Shown here in pieces: positions 46,492 through 59,258 of a stretch of DNA of 64,000 bases (positions are counted from its first letter, which is position 1; every line of letters begins with the position of its first letter). Both the position numbers and the translations under genes were made by a program. The DNA comes from Tetrapyrgos nigripes (taxonomy: Eukaryota; Basidiomycota; Agaricomycetes; Agaricales; Campanellaceae), in NCBI GenBank assembly GCA_013368315.1, contig JAACJM010000038.1, positions 434,001-498,000 of the forward strand, given 5' to 3'. The notes under the pieces are model-generated. The model was given only the letters and a program-made list of their open reading frames with translations. It ran no database searches and was not told the DNA's origin.

Positions 46492-49345
46492 GAAAGGGAG
46501 TGAGGGGAGTGAAGTCGTTGATTCGAGGTAGAGGAGGTAGAGGTAGAAGCTGCGTAGGACGAAGAAATCGAAAAAAAATTATATAACGAACAAAACGACT
46601 TTCACTAAACAGTGACACCGAAACAAACCCATACAGTACGACCGCGACCGCATACAGCGTATTACGCAGACAATGACAATGACAATTAGGCACTCAGCCA
46701 GCCCCGCTTCTTCCTCTCCTCGTTCTGCTCCTTCCACTCTTCTCTACAGCCCACCCAACACACCCTGCAATGTATTCTACATATCATCCCTCGCCCACGC
46801 CTCTCGTCATTGTTCACCGTCGTCGAATCCACGGCTACCATACTCACCCTACATTACGCATCCACATCCTTTATGTCTTCTTTTCGTTCTGTTTTACACG
46901 AATTGGCCTGGCCTGGCTTTCAAGTTTCGACCGTCCCTTCGTTTTTGACCTATCACCCTATGTATGAACCCTTCGTTCTGGCTGTTCTCCCCATCGGCTA
47001 CGGTATCCCGCATTGTTTTTTCCCGATTTCGAGTTGCGTTGTCCAGTCCATACGCTAGTCTAAAGCGGAGCCGCTCCCTTCGTCTTTGACTTATTACCGT
47101 ATCATGGACCTCTATTCTGGCTGTTCTCTTCATCGGCTATGTATCCCGCATTGTTTTCCCAATTCCGAGTTGATATACTCCGTTGTCCAGTCCAGTCCAT
47201 ACGCCAATCTAAAGCGGAACCGCTCTGGCTAGTGCAGGCTAGCGCACTGTACGCTACTCCTAGCATCACCATTCCATAATCCATACTCCATCGGAAATTC
47301 ACTCCTCACTTTCTAATCCTATGTACTTCGGCGTTCGGCTTTCGGTCATTCGGTCAAGCAGTGACTCGATCATCGATGATACAGTTCGGGATACCTCGCT
47401 TCAGCTTTCACATAACCCCAGTCCGCTTTCTCCACGTAACTCGGACCCCTAGGACGATGGATCCTGATGGACCCTTAACTGGTGCCCTTACCATCTTATC
47501 ATGCCCTCACCATGCCTGTTCTAACGCTCAGCGCTGTCACCGTTATACCGTCTCCTCGGAACCGCCGCACTGGCAGGGCTACCGTCCAATTCAGACAGGT
47601 CACAGATCCAGACTATGGATTATGTCTATGTATTCCGGTTTCAGTTTTACATACCGAAACGGAAACGATGGTCTGAATTCTACGGGAGGAGTATACAGTC
47701 TATATTTAGAGTCAATTGGCGATGGGGCGACTGCAGCTGGGCGGGATGGTTGGTCTTTGCTGTCTTTGGACATAACACATAACTGGAGCCGATTACGACC
47801 GACCGTCTGGTGGCGATGTGGGATTGGATTGGCAAATTGGATGATATGGATAAGGGGTGAAACTGTCATAGACTGCTAACGTCCATGTCAAAAACGGATT
47901 GATACGCAGAGGGGACCCTGCCTCGAGTCTTGACATTGTTCTTTTGTTCTGTTTTTCTCTATCTGCGAGTTTGTCGGCTTCCTTCCTCTGACAATCAGTT
48001 TAGTTGTATGATACGATTCGTATCCTTTTCTTTTCCCCTTTCTCTCAATGTACCATCTACACCTTCCTTGCCCTGTTCTGATTCTCATCGACATCCTTGA
48101 TCTTGATCTATCTCCAGTTTTCCTCGTTCCTCGCTGTATTACCCATGCTATCGTACTTATGTATTTTGTTTAATCTACTTATCGCTCAGACATGATTCAT
48201 ATCCTTCCGATTTCTCCATCTTATGTAGGCTGTTTCTGCCGCTGTTTCAGGCTACTCTAGCATACATACGACCGCCTCTCTGCAAGCCACAGCGAGGCTG
48301 TGGCGACGCCCATTTTCACCTCACCTCATTGTAAGTGATCAGCTTTTGGTCATATTCGAGATCATTTCGCTAACCCGAAGCCTACGCATCGCCAGATCAT
48401 GTCATCGAGGATGTGCTGCTGTCAAAATGTCAATGTCACGTCTTAAATTTTGAGTTTCGACAAGGAATCTTTACCCTTTCTGATACGCTCTTTCTTGGAC
48501 TCAATTGCAACAAGAGACTTTTTTCATGATCTTTTTTTTTCGTTTACTTACGTCGACATCTGCTTTGACGCGTTGCACGTTTCTCTCTCATGTATATCCT
48601 CCATGGGGCTGCCCTTTTACGCTTTCACCCCTTGATCTATCCCCGAACCCACGTTTTTCACTTACAGTAACTTCTACACGTTTGTGTAAATATATACACG
48701 AAAATGCCAATAGATCAGCAGTCCCGCTCCAGCTGTTGCGCAGCACAAGTATTTCATCTAGGACATGCAGTCCAGAGCGCCTATCACTTTGTTCCTTGAT
48801 CAGTGATCAGTCCATATAAATACGTCGCCCATTTCTGCAGGCCAGCGGCTAAAATGGCATCAATAGACGAAAAAGGTAGAATTTCCATCAGTTGCCACTT
48901 CGGTGATCTTAGTGTCGTTCCAAAGCGGGCCAAGTCGGCAAGAGCTAAGCTGGAGAAAATTGGCAGGAAGGAAAGAAACCCTCACAAATGATGTCGAATC
49001 TAGCTCTAGGTAACTTGGAAGTTACTATATCTGGGACATTTCCTGTGTTTATTGTATCCCTATGTAGTATGTGTGTCTAAGTATGTAGAATCTTGATATT
49101 CGAATGCGACACTAATAGAAGAATGAGCCTAAGGAGTGACTGTAGGATAGAAGTAGCTAGATATATAATATAATACATAGAATGGATAATAAGGAATAAT
49201 TTAGACCGTGCACGCAGGCCTGGAAATGTGAAAAGAACGGGGAGCTATTGGATACAATGAACATCTAAACCTGCTAGATACCGTCCGTCAATGGAGCCTT
49301 TGCAACGCCCGTACAAGGACTGCAGTTTGATGTAATGCGCAATGA
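46492..49345. other. Long intergenic region
   Basis: No gene supported. It contains the tandem duplication at 46934-47224. A 46-codon frame at 48854 has no recognisable features. Confidence 0.5.
46934..47224. repeat. Imperfect tandem duplication, about 141-150 bp unit
   Basis: Unit 1 (46934-47074) and unit 2 (47075-47224) share TCCCTTCGT, TTCTGGCTGTTCTC, ATCCCGCATTGTTTT, GTTGTCCAGTCCA and CTAAAGCGGARCCGCTC in the same order. Confidence 0.7.
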
Positions 49346-50873
49346 CTAGAAGGTAACCTTGGCTCCAAACCCGGAGCGCATCTCTCTCGCAGCGTTCATT
49401 CCATGTTCAACGCTGCTCAACTTCTCCAATCTCTCTCTTCTCTGCTGCTCCACCGGTCCACCCAATGCTTGCTCCCACCATCTTTCACCCTCGGGCACAG
49501 TCTTCCATCCACCACGGTAGAAGTGTTGCATAGCCTTCAAACTTCCACCAGACGGCTTTGAAGCGATCGATTTAACGATACTCCAATGAGGCGGAGGGTT
49601 CGCATGAGAATACACAGCCTTGGACGGGTTGCTCATGGCACCCAAAGTAGGAGGCGGCGGGCGTGACAGACCGTTGGTAGCGAGAATGATAGCCGGTGGT
49701 ACAGTGATTCGTCCAAGTTTGAAACAAATTCGGGTGAGCGTTACGGTGTGTAGCACTGCGCCGTCGGGTTCTTCACTGGATAGCATCTTGGCCGCTAGAG
49801 CTTTGAGGTCGGTCTTGCGACCCATTTCCTCGGGGTCTGGGGTTCGGAGGGAGTACTCTCCCTTTCTGGTGATACGAGGGTTGAAGAGCGTAGTGGGGCT
49901 TGGAGTAGGAACACGAGGGGGTCGGGCAGGTGGAGAAGGAGGATGAGAATCTGATGAAGCGGAGGAAGAGTTTGAGGGACTGGAAGACTCTTTCTTCTTT
50001 TCCTGTTTCTTCTTCGAGACGAAACGACCCACGACAAGTAGCTGAAATAATAGATGAGTCAGGTTCTTTAACAATCCTCTGAAGACGCACCCATTTCTCG
50101 TCCCATGCCCCAATAGTAAGACGAATCTCATAGTTTGCCAGTATAGGGATCTCTTGCACGAATTGGAAATGTGTCTCTAAAAAAGGCCAGGTAGCGTTAG
50201 AAGCATAAAGAGCTCACCGAGATAGTCAAACGCACCTGCGAGCCTTATCAATCCTCCAACTCTCAAGAATTGAGGAAACAGTGACATCGTCGCTTTGAGG
50301 TTCACGCAATCCATAGCCTGACGCCTTGGTTAGTAAAATTTCTTGTAAACGGTGGGAGAAACCAACTTTGGCGTAGCTTGAATTGCTCATGTGGAGATTG
50401 TAGTCACTTTCATCTATGCCTAAAAGCCAGTCACGTCAACGCGAGCTTCAAGTCAGAGAGAGACTGTGTACGCACTTGCAAAAGAACGGAATGAGATGGA
50501 ATATTGGAAGGGATGCGAGCCAATTGGTGTAATAGAATCCATCCAGTTCTCCAGAGCGATTTCCTTCACTCGTTGATCGCTAAAGAGGTGGCGTATACGC
50601 AGGATCTGGTAATTTATTCCTGCATAGAGTACAGGTCGGATTGCTCGGACTAGAATAAGGAGATGATTAACGTTCTGTTAATGGTGGAGTCTAACGTGAA
50701 TGGGACGTACAGTGCCAGACGAGAGGAAATGCACGAATGTTCAGTGCCATGAGCAATCCGAGAAGGAGCTTGACGATTGAGCCAACGGTAATTCGTTGAA
50801 GCAGAACCGAAAGAATAGGATACGACCTGAGGAGAGTGGTCGACCCAGATATTCTTCTCGCCACTTGTGCCAT
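49346..50873 (-). CDS. Hotdog-fold thioesterase-like protein (THEM6-like)
   Basis: Exons 50873-50711, 50649-50476, 50419-50367, 50317-50236, 50176-50091, 50041-49346; 417 residues. A membrane-anchoring hydrophobic N-terminus (IVKLLLGLLMALNIRAFPLVWH) is followed by a 4HBT/THEM6-type segment: DESDYNLHMSNSSYAKAMD, the family's DxN.HMSN..Y signature at the start of the long hotdog helix, then FVQEIPILANYEIRLTIGAWDEKW|LLVVGRFVSKK. The C-terminal half is a Ser/Pro-rich low-complexity linker plus a conserved-looking tail (MQHFYRGGWKTVPEGERWWEQALGG) not found in animal THEM6. Acyl-CoA or acyl-thioester hydrolysis is inferred from the fold only. ATG at 50900 is an alternative start. Confidence 0.7.
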
Positions 50874-51541
50874 CACGAAGGACAATCTGAGAGCAGACAA
50901 AATCCGAGAAAGAAGAAGGAAAGAAAGAATGAAATGTCGTGCACCTTCCGTTCAATATGAAGGAGGAGGATAAGTGTATTACCTTGGCTACCTAAGGAAC
51001 CGAATCATGGAGCTACCACAGGCTACCACCGGGAAAAACATTCCAGTATAAGCGGCCGTCGACGGCCGCAGAAGTCGTTCCTATGTGAAACAACTGCATA
51101 CATGGCTCTGTGCCTGATCTTCACCGTAAGATATTAGGATACTTATATGGATGGTTCGGAATCGGATGCTAGATACGCAAATTGCTATGTAAGTAGAAAA
51201 CGCGGTCGATCATTAGCCCCGGACATACTTAGTGCTACTTAGCGGTATGTATCCCGTTTAAATTCAATTGAAGGAAGCGAAATTCTTTCAAGACAACTCC
51301 AATAATATGTCGCTTGTTCGCTCGCAGCTAGTCGTTGGTACTACCGGTGGAGACGGTTTGGAGGCTTCTTGGAGGTGCCGGTGGTATAGTGATCGTGATG
51401 AAGTGGCGATGAACTGACTTCGGCTTTACCCGAACTGTTCCGGTGACCGGGCACAGCCTTCAGCTCTTCTTCGTCAACCGCCATCTCAAAGCAGCCTTTG
51501 CGAGCGGAAGGTACCTTTATAGCACGGAAACCGGCTGAAGA
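50874..51541. other. Divergent promoter region
   Basis: Between the thioesterase-like and kinase genes. No gene. A palindrome GCGGCCGTCGACGGCCGC lies at 51052-51069. Confidence 0.55.
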
Positions 51542-53588
51542 ATGCCCTCCGATGCTTTAACATCGACTATCTTTGACTTGACCGAGCTTGTTGAGATCGA
51601 TGACACGCGTCCTTACGCGTTTGGAGGCTTCGCAGATATATGGCTTGGAACCTATGCCAAGTCGCCTGGAGAGACACATAAGGTATGATAATATCATGTA
51701 CAATACGAGGTGTAGAATGTTTTTCCTTTTTTCCCCTTTATACAACTAGGTCGCTATCAAGCGCTTGCGTGTTCGCAGTCCAGATGAAGAACCTACACGA
51801 CTGGCCAAGGTAAGTAGATATCATGTTATTTCCGCTGCGCAGATATTTTCGGTCTATTGACTGCATGCATTCAGTATCTTTCTAAAGAGCTGCGAGTTTG
51901 GAAACGCATAGATCATCCTAATATCTTACCTCTGTATGGTTTGACGTACAAAATGGGTGCAACTTTACCTGCCATGGTTTGTCCCTGGCAGGAGAATGGG
52001 AATCTCAGCCAATTCTTGGCGGGTATAGGAATGCGTATCTCAATCCAAGATCGTTACAATATTGTGAGTGACCCACCCCAATCTCGAATCCGCAAGGAAC
52101 TGAAATTGCCTGAAGCTGCTGCAAACCGCTCGCGGCCTGCAATATCGTGAGTCCTCGGTGGAAAGGAATGATGGATGTGAGGCTCAGGCACTTAACTTGC
52201 CGTAGTCCATGGTTCCTCGATAATTCATGGCGACTTGACTGGGGTAAGGTGTCAAATGCTTTGAATACGACTGTCCGATCTGATATCTTGTAGAGTAACG
52301 TCCTCATCAGCCGAGACAATCATGTTTTCGTGGGTGATTTTGGGCTATCAAGAATCAAGAGAGAGAGCCCTTCGTCTTCGTATGGGTCGTCTTCGACACT
52401 GAGCATACCGGGTGGCGCAGGAGCGGTGAGATGGGCTGCGCCGGAGCTTTTTTTACCCGATGACCAAGGTCAACTTTCCCCTGTCTCTTTTGCTGGAGAT
52501 ACGTACAGTTTCGCAAGTGTATGGCTGCAGGTACAATCTGTCTGTCTGGCGTCTATTTCTTCCAGAGCTAATAAAAGTATCTTTCTCTGACAGGTTTTAA
52601 GTGGTCATATTCCCTATCATCATCTCAAAAACGAAGTTGTCATCATTCTTCAACTTAGTAGAGGAGAACGCCCGCCCCGACCAGCCATTGAGCACTTGGA
52701 CGACATTGTTTGGGTCTTTATCCAGCGGTGCTGGTCTACAGAGCCATCTCTACGCCCTGACGTGGACCAGATAGTATCAGAGGTTGAGAAGCAAGCTGCT
52801 GTCAGTGCTTCACCCGATAAATTCATCAAGTCTTCAGTGGATGACATACCCAACAACTCAGCAGACTTTCATGCAGGTCCAGCACTCGCATCATCTCCCC
52901 TAGCATCCACCTCAGGGTCAATAGCTACTACGCAAAGTAATCTTGATCAATTCAAGCCAGTTGCTAAACCCTCAATACGCTCTCGTCTCCATAAACTAAG
53001 CAAAACAGTTCGCTTTGCAACCCGACTTTCTCATTCGTCAGGGTCTCGTCTTTACGATAGATCAACTCCAGTCGTGGATCAAATAGGTGTCCCTGATCAT
53101 CAGGGCTATATTCAGCGAAAGCGGCATAAGTCTGGAAATTTCGGTGGGCCTTGGCAGACGTGTTACTTGATTCTCAAAGGGAAGCATCTATATAGGCTAG
53201 GGTCTGGCGAGCTTAAGGTAAGCAGAATTAATCGCTCGTAACAATCGTCTCTAAAGGGAAATGCCAGGCAAAACGCCTCAAAGGATACAATGACCTGTCA
53301 GGGTATCAGGTCTTGATTGAAAGCTCCGCCGATGGCCTACCTACGGAGTTTCGCCTGTTCAAGCTTGGAGACCCTGTACAATATTTCCGTTCAGCCGATG
53401 CTGCATCAATTCAGGACTGGATCCGAGTGCTTAGAGATGCAATAGCTCTGACTTCAGACTCATCTGGTAAGGATTCCCAATGAAATATCGCTCGAGTATT
53501 GATATTGTCATCTTTAGTCTCAACTGTGTCCATATCGTCAATGGGTTGTGCCATCTCCGCCTCCTCCTCGGAAGAAGAATATGATTAA
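51542..53588 (+). CDS. Tyrosine-kinase-like protein kinase with C-terminal PH domain
   Basis: Nine exons: 51542-51682, 51750-51809, 51875-52063, 52116-52146, 52206-52243, 52294-52530, 52594-53217, 53268-53466, 53518-53588; 529 residues. Kinase landmarks: GGFADIW (Gly loop), VAIKRL (ATP-binding Lys), HGDLTGSNVLI in place of HRDLKPxN, DFGLS, RWAAPE and a C-lobe ending RCWSTEPSLRPDVDQI. The HGD variant is common in agaric TKL kinases and keeps the catalytic Asp. After a Ser-rich linker, residues about 400-505 form a PH domain: HQGYIQRKRHKSG, WQTCYLILKGKHLYRL, the RLFKLGD strand, and the closing helix with its Trp (SIQDWIRVLRDAI). It should be a cytosolic signalling kinase recruited to phosphoinositides. 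The last exon is inferred; without that splice it would end at 53483. Confidence 0.85.
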
Positions 53589-53739
53589 ATAACATAATGC
53601 TCTATATCCACAACCTAGATATGTACAGAAGGTATTTGTAACTCTAGCCATTAAAACTCGAAGAATATATGATACTATTAACGGCGAATCTTCTTGCTTT
53701 CAGTTTTGTCATCATCATGTGTATGATCTCCACCGGTAG

Positions 53740-56004
53740 CTAGCTCCACCGAAATCCAGCTTCGTTTCTGCCATCTTGCGCTTTTGAGTCCTGGGTGATC
53801 GATGATCCCTCATCACCGATATCCTTCCCAGAAGACTTCGCCGGAGACATCCTCTCAACGTTTCCCCTCGAAGGACTATCCGGCATATAATCTCCGGGTA
53901 CTTTGGTGAATGGGTTATCCGCAAAGGATGTAGACTTTCTGAGGGAACGTAGTGGATTTGCACCGGCATCAGACTCTGTTTCGCTGGGACGTCTAGGAGA
54001 TGTTGATGGGTTTTGTACTGCGTCGAACGTGCCGCTGGAAGGAATTTCGGTCTCAAAGTCCAGAGAAGCCATTACTGCTCGATAACCTTGTTGCACCAAG
54101 GCAAAATATCTGTTGTGAAGAATGATTGCCGATACATGGAAATGAAGGAGAACGTGAACACTTACTGAGATTCCTTCGTGTAGACGCGCTGAATGACTTC
54201 GGCAAAGTAGCGAGGCTTCACGGTGGATGACTGGCCAGGTAAAGCGACCTTGCATAGAGCTAGTTCCTAGGATTAGGTTGAAGTATTTGCACCGGAAAGC
54301 GGGTACTTACTATTATCGTTCCTTGAGTAAAATCTGACGAAATCAATAGGATTCTTGTCCTTCTTCCCATAATGAATGAGAGTCTGCTCGACGATTGCGT
54401 CCTGCGTTTCCAATTGGCCCAAGTCGATACCCGGAAAAGCATCAGGTTCCAAGTTGAAGATCTCCTTGCATGCGTTTACGATGCTCTCCGCGGTGACTTC
54501 CTTCACAAGATCACGTTTGGGCCACTCGATGAAGTGCTGATCCACGCATTTATAGAGGTCCCTAGTCTCTATACGATCCAAAATTGACTGCGCCGGAGCG
54601 AGTCCCTGGTGCGCTCGGATCAGATGGCTGATTAGCCTGCATAAAGTATAACGAGAAGTACGAACGGGGTCTTCCGATTGCTGAATGCGCTGAAACAGGG
54701 CATCTGTGAGATGAAGGTAGCGCTTGGGGTCGCGGATATCCTTAGCAAAATGAAGCACTGGCTCAGCGAGCAAAAGCGCATCGATGATCATATACTCGAT
54801 TGCTTTCGCTGCAAAGATAATCAGCCCGGGCCGTGAATTTGAAGATGAGCACGCACCTGTTTTGTGGTTATAATAACGCTCATGAAGATGGAAGCGAGAC
54901 TCAAAAATGTTGTATATTTTGCTTAGATCCTTCCAGTCGAAACAAATGTGGTCGTCAATGACTCGTGCTGACTCGAGTATTCTAGTGTAGCAATGCCAGT
55001 GAGCCATCCTTGACTGAAATACTTGTATATACATACCTGCTTATATTGATACTGATTGGATCACCGAGCATATGAGAATCACGCTGGATGTACTCAAGCC
55101 TGACGAATCAATCAGCTAATAGTCTTCAAGTGTGATTAGTCTCGGAGCTTACTTGTCTACGTCAAGGCCACTTTCTTTGTTCGCGACGACATCAAATAAG
55201 AATTTCTTTTCCAACCTAAGCACCGATAGATCAGAAACGTTCGTCACGACCGCTACTGCAATATTACCCAACACGATCACGATCACCACGGATGAGGGCC
55301 AGAATGAATGTTATATCGTCGTCTTCCAGCGGAATATGGTTCTCTTCTATGAGAGACCTGAACATTATCTCTGAGCCTTCTTCGTGAGTCCACGTTTCTC
55401 CCGGTCTATCGAATAGAGTGTCAAAAGAAGGACCAAAAAATTCATAGAAAAAACTAACAGGGCAGTCGGAATGAACTGGCCATCCCAGACGTGACTCCAA
55501 GGGCCGTGTCCTAGGTCATGGCAAAGTCCGGCGATCTGTACGCAATCGACATCGCGGTCCGTAATTTTAAGTTCAGGCTGATGCTTTCTGAGATGCTCCA
55601 CTAGTACTCTGGCAATGTGAGCAACCCCTAGAAGGACGCTTACTACTTGATAATCTCAGAAAACAAAGGACGAACCGATACAATGCTCGAATCTGTTATG
55701 TGATGCTCCACCCCAAACCCAGTAGGTCGTACCAAGCTGCTTGATGTGACGAAGACGTTGAAATTGCTTACTGCAGGTTTGCTTCCGTGAGTCTTGGGGT
55801 AGGCGGAGAAAGGAGCTTCATACGTATCAATAAATCTACAAAGATTTGGACTAATGTAAACTAGAGAACTTTGTGAGGTTCTCTATTAGTGGGCTGCTGG
55901 CGTAGGAACATACTCAGGTCATGGATAGGGTCGCGGATGAAGCGTGATCGACGCTCAGGAGACGTGCCCGGGATAGACAGGGTGAAATTGGAGTTGTACT
56001 CCAT
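53740..56004 (-). CDS. SAMHD1-like HD-domain dNTP triphosphohydrolase
   Basis: Eleven exons (56004-55914, 55860-55824, 55770-55676, 55627-55459, 55405-55268, 55215-55153, 55099-55037, 54981-54857, 54808-54311, 54259-54166, 54109-53740); 580 residues. DPIHDLIYI, then [46 protein letters not shown] (HD metal site) and LDVDK|LEYIQRD (downstream Asp) match the SAMHD1/dGTPase catalytic core, with the metal-binding H, HD and D all present. By family it hydrolyses dNTPs to nucleoside and triphosphate, lowering dNTP pools. There is no N-terminal SAM domain. A fungal-specific Ser/Pro-rich C-terminal tail of about 100 residues follows [11 protein letters not shown]. Its 3' end is 151 bases from the end of the convergent kinase gene. 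Confidence 0.9.
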
Positions 56005-56259
56005 TTTGAGGTGTTACTGGTTAGTTCTTGTGAGATGATGTTTTGGAGAGCAAAAGGACAAAGTAACAGTGGCAGATGGTGGAACGGAAGAAAGGGCAAC
56101 GTGAGACTTTATTTTCCAAATCCGTTGATCGGCTATTGGTAACCGACCGGCGATGGAACGTTCTCGATACTTTGAGATGATATGCTACGCTAAACAACTT
56201 CATTCCCGACGCTTTGACGTGCTTTCACTACTATATCAGCACCCTGGCAAAGAGAACTA

Positions 56260-58760
56260 TCAGGAGCTGAGTACAAAGATTGATGAAACGCTGACCTTCT
56301 CGCCGACCATGTACACTGTAGAGCTCTGTGATAACATAATACGATCAGCAGAGTACTGCACTCCGACAACGATTACTCACCATGTGGGCGCTCACTGGAA
56401 AGGGAATAATAGATGCATCTGTGAAGGAGGCATAAAGATACTGATCTTTTGATGCTAAACATTTCGACTGACCGATGACTCTGACATTTGAGATTCCGTA
56501 CACCTTTAATTCTGTATCAACAACTCCTCCCAGTTGTCTAGGAAGCATAGACATGGTGCCAACTTCATGATTATCACTGGCTACGGTCCCCTTCAGCCAC
56601 TCCTTAAGGGCTTCGTCTCCTTGAATTTTATCTCCCGGTGCAAACTCTCCTGCATAAAAAGGACGGAATTGCTCGCTCGTCGACATCTTCCTTGCTAGCT
56701 TGATGCCTCCCACCATGGTCGCTATGTCAAAAGGATGAGACCAATATGCAGGATCAACGAGAGATGCATCCGTAGGATCGGCTGAAGCAATGTGGGTGCG
56801 TCCTCTTGAAAACGGCGCGTAAAGCACGGAGCTGAGTAGTAGAGGAGTCAATCAACAATAACATGCCAATTGTATGACATGATTACCTGATTGTAGTGAA
56901 GTTTCTGGTGGGTCGATCTGTTGCGGACAATGGGCCTTGATATCCTGGAATTATATTCATCTCCAAAGGCAAGGAAGTATCGTCGCGATAAAGCTGAATG
57001 AGCTGCTCATGCTGCAATCGGATAGACTCAGCCAGTCCGGCGTTACCATTGGAAAAGAGAGTTGCATAAAGAGTCAAGTTCTCTTCAGATTGTTGAAGCA
57101 AATCTTGCAGTTGTGTCGTATCTAATAAGTTTGAGGGTGCCACCAGTCCCAAAGAACTAGGGCCTACAATGCCAGAGTATAAACCTGTAGGATACTTGGG
57201 TATATCATTCAATGCCTATAATTCGTTAGATGCTACGTACCGGTTCGGTTCGTGTACCAAAGCTCAAGTTGCTCCTGCTTAAAATCTGGATCAAAAGAAC
57301 CCTGATCCTTTGTCAAGCTTCAGAGTCGTCTCTGTATGAGGGCTTGTGAAAGAAAACACGCGGATGTACCCACATGTTCTGTGCGAATGCATTGACCCAG
57401 CTGTGTGCGTGGTCTTGTAGAAATGGGAAATATCTACGGTCAATGGCGGAATATAGACCCAAAACAAAATACACATTTACCAGCCAGATTTTCTCCAATG
57501 GTGGGGAGCTCCAGTACCGATTCAAGCCCCGCTTTGGCTAGAATTCTACAAGCAGGATTTTTAGAGATCCTCGTTTATCCGTGAACATCTTGCACTCACG
57601 TCGAGTTACCGACACCGCTTAGCTCGAATATTCTCGGTGTCCCAATTGTGCCTGAAGACACTATGACTTCTCTAGACGCGTTCACTGTGAAAGTTTGATT
57701 ATTGGCAATATACTCCACTCCAGAAGCAACTAAATCAGAATTTGGATATCGAGTTGAGCTCCAGATGATACGAGTCACCGTAGCATTGGTTAAAACTTCG
57801 AAGTTGGGTCGATCTATAAATGGAGTATAGAATGCACATGCCGCTGAGCATCTGTCCACATTGTTCAGTTGACGGTCGTAAGATAGCGAAAATGGTACAG
57901 TACCTGGTGTTGTTCAATGGATCAATCGATACAGGTGTAACGCCGACAGCGTTTGGTGCAATGTCGCCATTATCAAGATCAGGACTCGCCACTAATTCTA
58001 GCTCTTCCGATGCTTCCCGCCAGAGTTTAAACTGATTCAAGAAAGCATTGGGAAAGCCTACTTTCACCCTTCCATCAAATCCATGTACCTCAGCTTCGAA
58101 GCTGGCTCCATTAGACATTTGGAACTGATTGGGAGGGGTGAAGCGCTCATAGCTCTTGAAGTACGGAAGGAGAGCGTCCCATGTCCAGCTTGAATCGTTG
58201 TTGAGCTTACCCCAGACGTCGTATTGTTGCCGACCCGCTCGAGGCTGATAGAAGTCAACGATGGAAATCCTTCAAAGAATGAAAGACTTACGAATATCAT
58301 GCCATTAATTACAGTGCTCCCGCCTAGAGCTTTTCCCGCGTTGACAGTAAGAGTTCGATTGTTCAGGTTTACTTGGGGAACCGTTGAGTATGCCCAATTT
58401 AGCGATGACGGTGCTTGACCAACGAGTCCTGGTATAAAGACCTGATTTCACAATGTCGTCGACCCGTGATGTATATTCATAATTTTCAAAACCACCGAAA
58501 CATACCTCCTGCACATTTTCGGCATTGGCTCCCGCTTCGAGGACAACCACGTTGATAGAGGGATCTTCTGTCAGTCTGCTGGCAACGGTGAGGCCACTTA
58601 GGAGTCGGAAGTAAGTACCTGATGCATCAATAGTTCTGAGATGTACGTACGCTGTTCCTCCGCCGACAACAATATAGTCATAACTCTCTTTCAGACCGGT
58701 ACATCTGACGAGGGTAAGGGCAGACAAAGCCAGATAAACTCGAACCAGTATGCTCCCCAT
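56260..58760 (-). CDS. Secreted GMC oxidoreductase
   Basis: Twelve exons (58760-58651, 58596-58506, 58441-58292, 58244-57904, 57851-57600, 57545-57481, 57413-57370, 57301-57241, 57184-56887, 56831-56473, 56418-56381, 56325-56260); 624 residues. A signal peptide (ILVRVYLALSALTLVRC) precedes the Rossmann FAD motif DYIVVGGGTA|GLTVASRL with VVVLEAG. The GMC signature stretches are GKALGGSTVING and SSGTIGTPRIFELSGVGN. The C-terminal part has NHEVGTMSM with the first catalytic His, and DASIIPFPVSAHM with the second His. It should oxidise an alcohol or sugar outside the cell, producing H2O2; substrate (aryl alcohol, glucose, methanol) cannot be decided. Several Asn-X-Thr sites fit secretion. The short exon at 57370-57413 and the next one have less certain borders. 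Confidence 0.88.
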
Positions 58761-59258
58761 AGTTTCCGTATGAAAGATACCTGCTTTTGAGTCAATGGTC
58801 TACTTATATACAGAACAGCTTAAAATTGTGACGTACCTGCAGATCATCATGTGGACTCTTTGATAGCGTGCGCGCAGAAAGACAAAGATCAATGGTGCAC
58901 TGAAGAGAGGTCAGATCTTCCGGAAGCCAAATGTCCGTATGATCGCAGAAGGTATAAAGAATGTCTCCCGCGGCCCAAGATTGGGGCCCTGGGGATACCT
59001 TTCAAGAAGGCTGAGATTACGAAGCCTTTTTAAAGGACAACAGCGGCTCTGCTATATTCGTCCACCTCCTGATTGGCTGGCAGTTGCGGCATCAGGCCGA
59101 TGTGCTTGGGATGCCGAATTATTTCCACGCCACTTATCCGTGATGAGCGTGGAATTTGGTATTATGCAAGGTGCGTTCTCTCTAAGTATTCTTTGACCGG
59201 TATTGAATCTGTATTGACCTAGTACACCAGGAGTAGTTATTCGTGGGCTACTTTATAA
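58761..59258. other. Intergenic region upstream of the GMC gene
   Basis: Promoter of the GMC gene and 3' flank of the aldo-keto reductase gene. No further gene seen. Confidence 0.5.

Noticed and set aside
48854..48991. 46-codon frame starting MASIDEKG
   Set aside because: No homology recognised, no promoter or splice evidence.
56153..56452. Plus-strand 99-codon frame
   Set aside because: Antisense to the last GMC exons.
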